Assembly (NCBI RefSeq): GCF_002949735.1 | Contig: NZ_CP026684.1 | Coordinates: forward strand, 1-64,000 | Length of the DNA: 64,000 bases | Direction: 5' to 3' | From: Nostoc sp. 'Peltigera membranacea cyanobiont' N6 | GTDB lineage: Bacteria; Cyanobacteriota; Cyanobacteriia; Cyanobacteriales; Nostocaceae | Shown here: positions 54,206 through 63,253 of the stretch, one piece after another | Layout of the letters: each line of letters begins with the position of its first letter | Numbering within the stretch: the stretch's first letter is position 1 | The notes under the pieces: model-generated | The model's input: the letters and a program-made list of their open reading frames with translations, nothing else | Told to the model about the DNA's origin: nothing | Databases searched by the model: none | Made by a program: the position numbers and the translations under genes

Positions 54206-57200
54206 CTAGCCGGAAATCGGCCATAAATAAATTACGCCGACTGGCTCAACCCGCACTGCTTTCACTTTGTAGGCGGCTTCAATTCGGGCTGGTTCTGAAA
54301 TTAGTTCGGTTGCGATCGCTTGCAGGCGTTTTTCCCAATGGCGACGGTCTGCATCCAATTGGCGCTGTTCTTCTATGAATGGAAGAGACAACTGCACTGC
54401 CTTAGATTCTTCCTGACACTTGAGAATTCGCGTCTGTTGTTCTTCCAGAATGTTCTTCATCTCAGCAGCTTCTTTAATACCCCGATTGGCCAGCTTTTTC
54501 TCAGCACTTTCAGCCAAAGCTGTGGCGCGGCGTTCCAGATGAGGAATTAATTCTGCTACATCTTGGGCAGCACTTTTTTTCAATCGCTCTTTCACTGCTT
54601 CGGCAACTTCCAGCAAGTGAGGAGAAGCTAGAGAATTTTCCAGTAATTCCAGTACGTTGTCTTTCTCGCCTTCTCTTAAAGGTTGAAGTTTCTTACGTCC
54701 CCGACTGCTTGGGTCTGACCACTCTGCTGCTACTGCAATCACCTGATCGTGTAAGCGAGAAGCCCGTTCACCATACAGAGCCAGCCGTCCCAGTGCAATC
54801 ACTTTTGGCATGGGGTCATCAGTCAGACAAACACAAGCACGAGTTAGTTCATCATGCAAGAAACCTTGAGCTAAAAATCTGCTCAGTAAACGCTGGACAA
54901 TTCTGTGTTCTAAATGCAGATGAACTACATCCCCATCTAAAGAACCAGGATCTCGAAATACTACAGGGCGAATCGGTGCTTCTTTTCGCCATTCCCAAGG
55001 CTTTTGTCCAATTTTTCGAGGTGTTCTCAGGGTATCAAGTGTAGTTGACCATGTTGGATCTGCACCAGTACGCTGGTCGAGAGCCGGAATTGTCCAACGC
55101 GCAGTTACAGGATTGTTAGCAACTTCATTCACATCTACAGGGGCAAGTGTTGGGACTCCCAGAATTTCTAAAGAAGCAGAGATGGCATTACGGAAGTGAT
55201 TGTCATCTAGTCCCAACCAATCCCGCGAGTCTTTCAACATTTCTTGTAAATTCTCAACTTGTTTAGTCAAATCCTGTTGGCGGAGTCTAGCTTGCTCCAG
55301 TTCCTCATTAATTACCTGTGTGTTTACTGTTTCCTTGTTACTGAGTTGCTCTGCTTTATTAATCGAATCGGCAAGATTATTTACTTCTTGGTGGCGAATT
55401 CCATTAGCCAGTAAGCGCGACACATTTCTTTCAACTACTGGTGCAAGGCTGCCAAGCTCTTGTTGAATCGTGGCTGTTTTTCGCACCAGTACATCCAATA
55501 CTTTGTCTTCTGTGCGTTGCGGTAAGACAAAGTAGTAACAATGGACAACAGGCGATCGCTGTAATTTCCGGTCAATCCGTCCATTACGCTGTTCCATCCT
55601 TGATGGGTTCCACGGCACATCAAAGTGGAACAAGTCAGCACAGTTGTTTTGGAGGTTCACCCCTTCTCGTGCTGCATCTGTGGCAATCAGGATTCGCAGG
55701 GGATGACGTGCTGGGTCAGCGTTAAATGCACTTTTAATAGCTTCGCGGCGTTCTTCTCCAATGCCCCCGTGAAATACATCTATGCGTTCTTGTTCGCGGT
55801 TAGAATTAGCGATCGCACTTTGTAATTGCTGTTGTAAATAACGTTTAGTATCTGTATATTCTGTAAAGATAATTACTCGTCGTTCTAACCAACCAGCATT
55901 CGGCTGACCTAAATCGGGACAAAGATTTTGGCGAATCCACTCCACCAGTTTTTGAATCCTCGGATCTGGTTGGTAGCGAGAGGCATTAGCTACATCTGCC
56001 ATTTCATCTAAAATTGCTAATTCACGGGCTGTTTGTCCCGCAGCCTGCATACTAGCTGCTGCCATTTGAGCATCTTCTTCTGCAATTACTTCCTCTTCGG
56101 AAAATTCAGCCCGTTCGTCATCTGCACCAGGAGATTCAAACAGCAACGGTAGACTGACTTGATGTGTGGATGAGCGGTGAGCCACTTGCTTTTCCATCCC
56201 CGTCCGATGCACCTTTAAAGTCCGTGCAAATGCCTCAATAGAAGACAAAAGACGCTTTTGCAGGGAAGTAATTACCAGCATTGCCGTAGTCTGAGTAGAC
56301 TTCGCTGCATCTTTGAGCTTTTCCTCACGCAGATTGCGATACTGTTGCAGCAATCGGGATAATTTGAGTTCGGGCGCGTCTTCTGGCAGGTTATCAATAA
56401 CTATAGGAAGAACGTAGCGTTGGGGAAACTCTTCTCCGATCTCCCGTAAATCTTGTTTTAAGCGCCGCACCATTACAGTGTCCAGTAACTTGCGATTACG
56501 AACGGGTACTCCTCGGCAGAAACGCTGGGGATCAAGAATTTCTAGTAAGGCGGCGAAGCTGTTGGAATGTCCATTGTGGGGTGTGGCAGAAAGAAATAAT
56601 TTGTGTTCAAAACGCGGTGCTAAGTCTCGAACAGTTTTGGTAAGTTGGGAATCAACGGCATACTTTGCCCCACTCGCAGGTGCAGCATTGTGAGCTTCAT
56701 CAAGGATAAGCATGGAAGCAGCCGCAAAATCACCAAGCCAGTCCCGTAACGGTGCGGCATAGGTTTCATCTCGTAGCAAAGCGTGGGAAATAATGAACCT
56801 AGTGTGTGTCATCCAAGGGTTAATTCCATAACCCCGTTCTTGACGACGCGCAGCAATAAACTCACGGTCAAGAATCATAAATGTGAGTCCAAAGCGACTC
56901 TCCATTTCCTCTTGCCATTGTCGCACTACTGACGGTGGACACGAGATAACGACTCGTCTAACCTTTTGTCGCATCAGCATCTCACGCAGTATCAGCCCTG
57001 CTTCAATTGTCTTGCCCAGCCCTACATCGTCAGCAATGAACAAACCAACTCTCGGCATCAGTAAAGCTTTACGTAGCGGCTCTAATTGATAAGCTTTGAC
57101 TTCTATACCGGCTCGGTAAGGCGCTTGAAAAAGCTTGGCATCTGTGGAAGTAACGCAATTCCACCGTAATGTGTGCAGGTAGGCAGAAAACAGACGCGGA

Positions 57201-57427
57201 TTATCAAAACCTCGATTCGCTATCGATTCCCATGATGTCGCCCCGACGATTTTCGCATCTATTTCCCGTTCCCACAGGACTTCTAGCGATTCTCCTAACG
57301 CATCATCTTCTAAACAAGAAAGACTAACTTTAGTGTCTTGCTCTGGAGACGGTTTCGACACAACTTCTTCTACAAGATATTGCCGCGATCGCACGCGCAC
57401 AATCTGTCCAGTTACAATGTCAGTCAC
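54206..57427 (-). CDS. drmD: DISARM class 1 SNF2-type helicase DrmD
   Basis: A 1,073-residue SNF2/RapA-like ATPase: Walker A DDVGLGKTIEAGL near residue 134, DEAH (LILDEAHNAAP) near 242, and the C-terminal helicase lobe ending in FDVPWNPSRMEQRNGRIDRKLQ near 610. A coiled-coil region and long C-terminal tail follow. It is the first gene of the operon; translation starts at a GTG with AGGGGG about ten bases upstream. DrmD is the hallmark of class 1 DISARM, where it probably moves along DNA to support discrimination of foreign DNA. Confidence 0.92.
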   Translation of the reverse strand: MTDIVTGQIVRVRSRQYLVEEVVSKPSPEQDTKVSLSCLEDDALGESLEVLWEREIDAKIVGATSWESIANRGFDNPRLFSAYLHTLRWNCVTSTDAKLFQAPYRAGIEVKAYQLEPLRKALLMPRVGLFIADDVGLGKTIEAGLILREMLMRQKVRRVVISCPPSVVRQWQEEMESRFGLTFMILDREFIAARRQERGYGINPWMTHTRFIISHALLRDETYAAPLRDWLGDFAAASMLILDEAHNAAPASGAKYAVDSQLTKTVRDLAPRFEHKLFLSATPHNGHSNSFAALLEILDPQRFCRGVPVRNRKLLDTVMVRRLKQDLREIGEEFPQRYVLPIVIDNLPEDAPELKLSRLLQQYRNLREEKLKDAAKSTQTTAMLVITSLQKRLLSSIEAFARTLKVHRTGMEKQVAHRSSTHQVSLPLLFESPGADDERAEFSEEEVIAEEDAQMAAASMQAAGQTARELAILDEMADVANASRYQPDPRIQKLVEWIRQNLCPDLGQPNAGWLERRVIIFTEYTDTKRYLQQQLQSAIANSNREQERIDVFHGGIGEERREAIKSAFNADPARHPLRILIATDAAREGVNLQNNCADLFHFDVPWNPSRMEQRNGRIDRKLQRSPVVHCYYFVLPQRTEDKVLDVLVRKTATIQQELGSLAPVVERNVSRLLANGIRHQEVNNLADSINKAEQLSNKETVNTQVINEELEQARLRQQDLTKQVENLQEMLKDSRDWLGLDDNHFRNAISASLEILGVPTLAPVDVNEVANNPVTARWTIPALDQRTGADPTWSTTLDTLRTPRKIGQKPWEWRKEAPIRPVVFRDPGSLDGDVVHLHLEHRIVQRLLSRFLAQGFLHDELTRACVCLTDDPMPKVIALGRLALYGERASRLHDQVIAVAAEWSDPSSRGRKKLQPLREGEKDNVLELLENSLASPHLLEVAEAVKERLKKSAAQDVAELIPHLERRATALAESAEKKLANRGIKEAAEMKNILEEQQTRILKCQEESKAVQLSLPFIEEQRQLDADRRHWEKRLQAIATELISEPARIEAAYKVKAVRVEPVGVIYLWPISG

Positions 57428-58073
57428 TCGTGTCTGCCCCCTTGTAACTCGGCTGGTATTATCCCTCCTCTAATCATGAAAAACTCACTCCCCTAAACCC
57501 TAATGCCTGGTTAGCTTGGAGTGCTAATCTACAACCATCTTTTTGAAAGTTGCGTTGCAGGTATAAAATAGCTTTTAATCTATTTGTTCTTTAGCACCTG
57601 CTACATCTTAATGATGTTATTTTATATACGTCTATAGCAAGTGGCTATTTTCAGCAGAAAACTTTGTAATTCCTAAATGAAGAGAGTCTAAAAGGTATAA
57701 TCTACCTAATATCACATAGACAATTATTGGATTAAAATTAAATAGTAATCTATTGCTCAGTAATATCACTTAAAATATTTAGGCTGAATTGCGTATACTT
57801 AAAGTAACCTGATAAACTAGCATTATTTAACCACTGTCAACCAACATCGAGAATTGCTCACAGAGATGGAAGCCCTCAAGTAGTTCTTGATAGAGAAAGT
57901 ACCCTTGAGGGTACTGTGAATGGCTGCCATTCGTTTCTAGGATATTTTATAGAAGTTTTTTTCAGTGGCCACAGCGATGTCTTCTATTGAGGACAACAAA
58001 ATAATTGTTTGGCGATCGCAAAAAGACGAGCGAATCAGTGTAAATTCAGAAATTCTTGAAATTAATAAAAATA
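57428..58073. other. Intergenic region upstream of the DISARM operon
   Basis: About 645 bases with no convincing gene. It must contain the drmD promoter (reading to the left) but I cannot pick one with confidence. A perfect hairpin GTACCC-TTGA-GGGTAC lies at 57899-57914, preceded by CCCTCAAG at 57873-57880, which can pair alternatively with CTTGAGGG at 57904-57911. This may be a terminator, or a switch between two folds. A GCGATCGC site sits near 58013. The right end carries AT-rich DNA. Confidence 0.45.
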
Positions 58074-58766
58074 CTAACTTGCAGGATGATATAACCCCGT
58101 ATTTTCGTTAAATTCCCACCCCATACCCGATTTATCCTTGCCCTTGCACCATGCCACAAAAAGCGGTGGGTGCAGCTTATTTCGCTGTTCGCGTACAGTT
58201 TCTTGACTTACACCAAGTCTTGAAGCTAAACCTTCTTCCGTCAACGGTTGGATTCGGGGAGTATGCCCTTTGAAGGATGAATTGTTGTTGTACGATTTAT
58301 TGCCCCGCCTCGGTTGGTTGTTAAGATGATTTTGAATTTTAATAATCGCCTCAGTAAACTGTGTCATTCGGGCTGTTATCCCCTCAATTTTTTCTGATAA
58401 ATCGGCGAGATTATGGATTGCTTCGGTTTCGTTGCTATTAGATTCACTTGAAAATTGTGACTCCAGCTTATCAAGTCGTGAGCAAATAGCTAATATCGTT
58501 TCATTCGTAGGACTGCCGTTACTATTATTACCATTAACTAAGTACTCCTCAACACTTGCCTTAATCTTAGAGTCCAAGCGTTTATCTAAATTATCGCCAC
58601 CAATTGCATCAAGGTTATCTATATCATCTAGGTAGAGTTCGATAAATTGGGTCAGCGTGGCTGTTGCCGTCGTCCCTTTCGACTTACAACGGGCAATAAA
58701 CTGCTCCCACATCTTTTGGTCGCAGTTAAAAGATGCCAGTTTCTTGTTTTTCCCTGTTTGGCTCAT
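58074..58766 (-). CDS. Ribbon-helix-helix-type plasmid protein with C-terminal HTH
   Basis: A 230-residue protein. The N-terminus (KKLASFNCDQKMWEQFIARC followed by ATLTQFIELYL) has the strand-helix-helix pattern of RHH/CopG-type DNA-binding proteins, the middle is a Ser/Asn-rich coiled-coil linker, and the C-terminus (LTEEGLASRLGVSQETVREQRNKL) is a helix-turn-helix. Such two-headed proteins are common on cyanobacterial plasmids and probably act in copy control or partition. I chose the ATG at 58766 over a GTG 12 codons upstream. The direct repeats at its start may be its own operator. Confidence 0.65.
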   Translation of the reverse strand: MSQTGKNKKLASFNCDQKMWEQFIARCKSKGTTATATLTQFIELYLDDIDNLDAIGGDNLDKRLDSKIKASVEEYLVNGNNSNGSPTNETILAICSRLDKLESQFSSESNSNETEAIHNLADLSEKIEGITARMTQFTEAIIKIQNHLNNQPRRGNKSYNNNSSFKGHTPRIQPLTEEGLASRLGVSQETVREQRNKLHPPLFVAWCKGKDKSGMGWEFNENTGLYHPAS

Positions 58767-58785
58767 GTCTAGGTAATGTCTAGGT
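58765..58785 (-). promoter_or_regulatory. Direct repeat overlapping the start of the RHH-type gene
   Basis: ATGTCTAGGT occurs at 58765-58774 and 58776-58785, an 11-base period that places both copies on the same DNA face. The position over the start codon fits autoregulation by the RHH-type product; inferred. Confidence 0.4.
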
Positions 58786-58857
58786 AAATCTGGACTGGAC
58801 ACGACTGAGTGAGCGTGTCATCCATCTTGATAACTACCTTGACACTATCATTTTCGA

Positions 58858-58915
58858 GCGCATGAGTGCGCCCGCCGGAGACGATGGTCTCCGACCGACC
58901 GGAGGTCATCGCCTC
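58858..58915. repeat. G+C-rich palindromic repeat
   Basis: Contains the hairpin GGAGAC-GATG-GTCTCC (58877-58892) within a G+C-rich block (GTGCGCCCGCCGGAG...CCGGAGGTCATCGCC). Similar in style to the other small repeats in this window; it sits between the RHH-type gene and the small ORF downstream of the recombinase. Confidence 0.45.
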
Positions 58916-58936
58916 TACCAAAAAGCAGTCAGATTA

Positions 58937-59068
58937 CTACTGTCTGCAACAGTTAGTTAGCCACTGTTGGAGTTGTTCAGGAGTCGTTGGCGCACGCACA
59001 ATTTGAGCAAAGCCTGTTATCGCTTTTGTAGCCAAATCAGGGGGTGACTTCCTGGCTAACGCATCCAT
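58937..59068 (-). CDS. Small ORF coupled to the recombinase gene
   Basis: A 43-residue frame (MDALARKSPPDLATKAITGF followed by 23 residues) whose ATG follows the recombinase TAA directly (TAAATG), so it would be translated by reinitiation. It looks like genuine protein: an amphipathic helix with two Cys and several Gln near the end. It could be a recombination accessory peptide (excisionase-like), but it has no recognisable motif. Confidence 0.5.
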   Translation of the reverse strand: MDALARKSPPDLATKAITGFAQIVRAPTTPEQLQQWLTNCCRQ

Positions 59069-60208
59069 TTAGTCAATCATATCTGCCAACAAATTTGTCA
59101 TTTCTGACTGACCTTGTTTGCGGTTATCGTCATACTGGATTAATACATCCAGCTTGACATGACGGCTGACTTTTTGCGTCTTTCGCACATCCCCTTGGGT
59201 TGCTTCCAAAAGAGTTGTAATCCCACTGTGGCGGATGCGGTGGGGTGACATTAACTTTTTTACACCAGCTGCATCAAAATAATTGACAACAATTTTACGG
59301 ATGCCGTCCCCAGTGAGGCGATGCCCTTTGCTGCGGTTATCAAGGGCGATAAATAAAGGTGAGGAGGCGGTAATATTACCCCGAACTTGCAACCAATCAC
59401 AGATAGCATTAACTGTTGCTACTGACAGTTTTACCCATTCATCATTCGTACCTTGCCCTTTTCCCAAAATCCGCAATCTGCTTTCGTGTGGGTCGAAGTC
59501 TTTTATATTTAATTGACTCACCTCATTGCGTCGCAGTAAATTTTCCCACAACAGCCGCAATAGCGCATAATCTCTTTGACCATGAACAGTTGAGCGCTCA
59601 ATTAGCTGGATTACACTGTTGATGCTTTGAGCATCCACCCCGGTAGTATCTCGATACGCTTTTACCTTTTCCAACTCTACATCTTCTAGCGTGTAGCTGC
59701 ACACACCTAACTTGCGGGCAAACTTCACCAACGATTTAATGCTGCTGAGGCGACGGTTGACCGTTGCTTCCTTCAACCCAATAGCCAGTAGCTTGGCCTT
59801 ATATTTCAGCACCACCGCCACCGCCCGTTTCTCGGTCAGGTGCAGAAATTCCAACACGCTGTCAACATTTGGCTCAATACCAGTCATCGCCACAAAAAAT
59901 TTCCGCAAATCTTTCTGGTATTCGCGCCGGGTGCTGGGTGCGCGAATATTGGCGAGCATCAAAGCAATGACATCCTGTTCATCCTCTGTTGCGGCAAAAT
60001 ACCGCTCAATTGGGGCTGAAAGAGATTTTTTTAATGACTCTACCGCATCATCAAATCCGGTATCATCGTTTGCTTTTGGGGATGCACGCCAGGGAGGATA
60101 TGAAGTATCAGACATAGCATTGGGCGCGAAAATGGGTGTTTTCGATATCAAATCTATTCTCTCTCGATTTGCCCAACTACACTCACTTTGGCGCGATAAA
60201 TCTTCCAT
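59069..60208 (-). CDS. Tyrosine recombinase/integrase
   Basis: A 379-residue phage-integrase-family recombinase. The catalytic set is complete: R226 (LLRRNEV), K250 (LGKG), H323-x-x-R326 (SPHRIRHSGIT), H350 (VSRH) and the nucleophile Y359 (VLIQYDD). The N-terminal core-binding domain (about 85-170) shows STRREYQKDLRKFFVAMTG. The true start may be M32 (MSDTSYPP, 60115), because the first 31 residues look unrelated. It would integrate, excise or resolve multimers of the element. A small coupled ORF follows. No matching att site can be recognised in this window. Confidence 0.88.
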   Translation of the reverse strand: MEDLSRQSECSWANRERIDLISKTPIFAPNAMSDTSYPPWRASPKANDDTGFDDAVESLKKSLSAPIERYFAATEDEQDVIALMLANIRAPSTRREYQKDLRKFFVAMTGIEPNVDSVLEFLHLTEKRAVAVVLKYKAKLLAIGLKEATVNRRLSSIKSLVKFARKLGVCSYTLEDVELEKVKAYRDTTGVDAQSINSVIQLIERSTVHGQRDYALLRLLWENLLRRNEVSQLNIKDFDPHESRLRILGKGQGTNDEWVKLSVATVNAICDWLQVRGNITASSPLFIALDNRSKGHRLTGDGIRKIVVNYFDAAGVKKLMSPHRIRHSGITTLLEATQGDVRKTQKVSRHVKLDVLIQYDDNRKQGQSEMTNLLADMID

Positions 60209-60531
60209 TAGACCAACACAATCTGAATGTTGCTAAATATACTGCTATGGTATTAGTGCTATTCGCTTGTTACCCAACGCTTGGACTATACTACATTATG
60301 TATTTTACCTGAATTATGATAGATGCAAAAATTAAACCATCCCAGTGGTTGGAATGGTTTAAGGGAATTATCAATTTTTCTTACTGATCCTTTTGCTTAT
60401 AGGAGGCAACCAATTGTTGTTGGCGACAATTCAGGCATTCCTTTTAACTTGATAGTTTCGGCGACTTGGTTGTTATTTTGGCGTAATGAAAAGATAGGAT
60501 TGCCCGTTAGCTTGATTTGAGCTTGATGCTA
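60209..60531. other. Region upstream of the recombinase with a hairpin
   Basis: About 320 bases. A near-perfect inverted repeat AAACCATCCCA (60334-60344) and TGGAATGGTTT (60350-60360), one mismatch, five-base loop, is the only structure seen; it could be a recombination or regulatory site. A 65-codon plus-strand frame at 60323-60520 covers it but lacks a ribosome binding site and I do not count it as a gene. Confidence 0.4.
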
Positions 60532-60984
60532 TTAGGGTTGCGCTTCCAAGATCCGACCTATACTTCTTGGCGATAGTGCTGGCAACCCCCTGCGAGTAGC
60601 TTCTTCAGCAACTTGCATATGGTAATGGTGCTTTGAACGACTGGGTTTTCGGTTCTTGCTCCATTCGCTGATTTCAACAATTTTGCTCGCCTCTGCGCTC
60701 TTGCACTTCTTAGGTCTGCCTGCGTTCACACCTAATACATTATTTATCTTTGCGATCGCATCTTCCAAGGTTTCCGATGTTATGGTACTTGATGTCCACT
60801 TTTTCTTCCAGTTTGTTACTGTTTGCTTCGCTATACCAAGTTTTTTTACTATATTTTTATGATTTTCCCCACGATTAAGTTCTAGCAGGATGTTTGCTCT
60901 CTTGATCATTTCATCGCTGCCGGTGGCTGCTATATTCTCTAATACTTGCTTTTCAATAGGATTCAATACTTGAATATGAGGCAT
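60532..60984 (-). CDS. HTH protein resembling the N-terminus of IS630-type transposases
   Basis: A 150-residue DNA-binding protein. A helix-turn-helix lies at about residues 27-63 (IKRANILLELNRGENHKNIVKKLGIAKQTVTNWKKKW), followed by a GRPKK hook and a second HTH-like end (ALSPRSIGRILEAQP). This is the layout of the two N-terminal HTH domains of IS630-family transposases, but the DDE catalytic domain is absent and the frame stops cleanly. It could be a domesticated regulator or a truncated transposase. No inverted-repeat ends were found around it. Confidence 0.65.
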   Translation of the reverse strand: MPHIQVLNPIEKQVLENIAATGSDEMIKRANILLELNRGENHKNIVKKLGIAKQTVTNWKKKWTSSTITSETLEDAIAKINNVLGVNAGRPKKCKSAEASKIVEISEWSKNRKPSRSKHHYHMQVAEEATRRGLPALSPRSIGRILEAQP

Positions 60985-61506
60985 TTTAGTATTTACCCCG
61001 CTTAAACCTACAATTTTGCCAAATCGAATGAAGCCTGATATACTTTTTTTGTAGAGTTCATTTTTCCTAAAGATTCACTCAAAGCCCTGCTGCAAACAGG
61101 GCTTTGAGGAAAAAACAACCCCACCTGTTACTAAAACAGGACGGAACTTTGTTTTGTCAATTTAGTTATCTAGAGCCATCATATCATGAATTTACCCAGT
61201 TTTACAAATCTATCTTTAGATAGATGCTTTTTTTTAAATGCCAGTACTTTAAATATCTCTTCAGTCGTATTGGTTTTCAATGGGTTGGGAATAATAGTTT
61301 ACTGCGCGAGAAAATTCTCTTCGAGAGTTTTTCTGGTAGTTAATCCTTTGCCATTTACAAGATTTAATTATTTTTTCAACTTGTCACTTTTTCCAAGGGA
61401 TGAAAGTGCTATAAGTCTTGCTGGTTAAGATTTTTCTGCTTTCTGCTTAGGTTTTTCAAGATGGAACCTATCTTTTGAGTGACAATTTGTGACCCGGAGT
61501 ATAAAT
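60985..61506. other. Intergenic region upstream of the ParB-like gene
   Basis: About 520 bases. It holds a strong hairpin (61078-61108, see its own entry) and AT-rich sequence; an 80-codon frame at 61186-61428 is hydrophobic and Phe-rich but has poor codon character and no good start, so I leave it out. A parS-like site could lie here but is not obvious. Confidence 0.4.
61078..61108. terminator. Perfect 12-base hairpin
   Basis: CTCAAAGCCCTG (61078-61089) pairs with CAGGGCTTTGAG (61097-61108) around a seven-base loop and is followed on the plus strand by GAAAAAAC. No T-run for the plus strand, so it may act for minus-strand transcripts (T5 just before on that strand) or be a structural element. 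Confidence 0.5.
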
Positions 61507-62691
61507 ATGTCTGAGGTGAAGAATCCGGCAATTGTATATATTTCACCTGCGGAGTTGGTTGTTCATCCGAAGCTGATAGAAATATATGGTGAGAATGAGG
61601 AACGTCCGGCTTTAGAAAAAAGTATCTCTGAAAAAGGGATTCTTGAATCTTTAAAGGTATCTGCACGTACTGGTGTAAATATCGTCTTGGCAGGTAAGTG
61701 TCGCTTGCAGATAGCTCGCCAGTTAGGAATTTCCACTGTGAAAGTGGAATTTGTCGAGTCTGGTTCGCCTGAAGAAGATTTGAAACTAGTGCTTGACTTT
61801 AATCTCCACCGGGAAGGTGGGAAGACTCATTACCAGAAATTTCACGAGGGGCAGTACTGGGAGAGCGTACTTCGTCCCCAAGCGAAAGAAAGACAGCGCC
61901 AAAGCGCTCGTCGTTTGAATCAATCGAATGATTCAAATTTGAATCATTCGGTAACTGAGAGTAAGTCTCAATTAGGTAAGGGCAAGCGAGTGATTCAGGA
62001 GGTCTCGGAGAATCTAAATATAAGTGTTGGTAGTTATCACAAGGGTAAGAAAGTTTTTGAATTAATTTCTCAATTACGAGAACTGGAAAAATTTAAGGCA
62101 GTTGTTGCACTGGAGATGGAATTTAACCGGAGTATTGATGCAGCATACAAGTTTGTTTGCAATCAAGATATCTGTTACCAGGTAATAGACCTTCTGGAGG
62201 CAGATGAGATAGGTAGTATAGGCGATGGTATTGCTTGGATGCTGAATGGCGATCGCAATCCGTTTCGACGTTTCCAGCTTGACCAAGTATATCAATTCAA
62301 AAAGAGACTGCGGCCCGAATTGGAAATTGTGGGACGGGTTATTGGTATAACTAATGAGTTTGTTGTGTTTGGATTGAGGAATTTAGGGAATATGAGCCTA
62401 GAAATTGTGAATCTACGTCCGCGACAAATTGATGCAGAATTGCAGGATGAACCATCTGCATCACAGAGGAAGAGAATATTTCACTTAATGCAAAAGTTTA
62501 GTGATGTTTTTCCAGTTCAGGTGTCTTTGGCGGAGTTGTTAAAACTCCCAAATTTAACTGATAAAGAGGAGGTTTTATTGCGGATGTATGAGTCTGACGT
62601 ATTTGAAAAAACGTGGGAGGATTATAAGACCCAAATGAAAGCAATGGAAGTTTCTAAAAATAGAAAAAAGGATAAGATTTGTGCTGCATAG
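61507..62691 (+). CDS. ParB-like partition/replication protein
   Basis: A 394-residue protein with a ParB/Spo0J-type N-terminal domain: ISPAELVVHPKLIEIYGENEE, EKSISEKGILESLKVS, and VNIVLAGKCRLQIARQLGIS (equivalent to the G-x-x-R-x-x-A box), then DFNLHREGGKTHYQKFHEG. An HTH-like region follows (NLNISVGSYHKGKKVFELI). The C-terminal half is unassigned. I chose MSEV at 61507, seven bases after CGGAG, rather than the frame start at 61489. It probably binds plasmid DNA for partition; no ParA gene is seen nearby, so another role such as replication control is possible. Confidence 0.75.
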   Translation: MSEVKNPAIVYISPAELVVHPKLIEIYGENEERPALEKSISEKGILESLKVSARTGVNIVLAGKCRLQIARQLGISTVKVEFVESGSPEEDLKLVLDFNLHREGGKTHYQKFHEGQYWESVLRPQAKERQRQSARRLNQSNDSNLNHSVTESKSQLGKGKRVIQEVSENLNISVGSYHKGKKVFELISQLRELEKFKAVVALEMEFNRSIDAAYKFVCNQDICYQVIDLLEADEIGSIGDGIAWMLNGDRNPFRRFQLDQVYQFKKRLRPELEIVGRVIGITNEFVVFGLRNLGNMSLEIVNLRPRQIDAELQDEPSASQRKRIFHLMQKFSDVFPVQVSLAELLKLPNLTDKEEVLLRMYESDVFEKTWEDYKTQMKAMEVSKNRKKDKICAA

Positions 62692-63253
62692 GTAGCTGTA
62701 AGCAGTTAATCTAGCAGAGAATTTATCCCACAATTTAACATTACTTACTAGATTAGCATCTCAATACTGATTACAGTACGAGTTCACTGTTTTGAGTGCT
62801 GAACTCGTATCAAGATATTTGACTGTTTTTTGTTTTTAAACTCGATGGTGGAGTATGAGTAATTTCATCTTCACCAGTTGTACTAATAAGAGCCAATGTG
62901 CAGTGACACTTGTGAGTGTTACTAGCTTTGCATTGTTATCCCAAAACTAAGAATGTCGATTTAGTGACAACTTCGCTAGAACTGCCTCATTTAAATAATT
63001 ACCAAAAAAAAGTTGGGTAGTCGCATTGTTGTTGGTGAAGCGTGTTGGACTAAATGCTAGTCTAAGCCTACGTATGTCTAAGCCTAAACAAGTATAAACC
63101 TTTGTTTGCTTTCAACCATGAGACGATTACCAGTCGCCTCCAACAAGCGGATAACCAACCGCTTAATTCAAAATAAAATTTCAAATTTAGGCTAACACAT
63201 TTTGACCAACAGCGAGGCTACCTGATGCACAAAAATCATCAGGACAGTCACTC
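62692..63253. other. Probable origin or control region between ParB-like and primase-like genes
   Basis: About 560 bases with no gene. Structures seen: inverted repeat TAATCTAG/CTAGATTA (62707-62714, 62748-62755); a perfect ten-base hairpin TACGAGTTCA/TGAACTCGTA (62777-62786, 62800-62809); and a direct repeat GTCTAAGCCTA (63060-63070, 63076-63086) with 16-base spacing, i.e. iteron-like. AT-rich runs lie at 62816-62836 and 62990-63011. Location ahead of the primase-like gene makes it the best candidate for the origin. I see no consensus DnaA box. Confidence 0.45.
63060..63086 (+). repeat. Iteron-like direct repeat
   Basis: GTCTAAGCCTA occurs twice with a 16-base period in the intergenic region upstream of the primase-like gene. 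Only two copies are seen, so iteron status is tentative. Confidence 0.4.

Noticed and set aside
42608..57427. BREX or class 2 DISARM
   Set aside because: There is no pglZ/brxC and no drmE or C5-methyltransferase; the SNF2 DrmD and N6A-type DrmMI fit class 1 DISARM.
60323..60520. 65-codon ORF upstream of the recombinase
   Set aside because: Overlaps a hairpin, no ribosome binding site, no family; not strong enough to call.
60532..60984. Complete IS630 insertion sequence
   Set aside because: Only the HTH part exists; no DDE domain or terminal inverted repeats were found.
61186..61428. 80-codon Phe-rich ORF
   Set aside because: AT-rich, no ribosome binding site, no protein-like pattern; more probably intergenic DNA.
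62692..63253. DnaA boxes in the putative origin
   Set aside because: Sequences such as TTATCCCACA are near misses; none fits the TTWTNCACA consensus.
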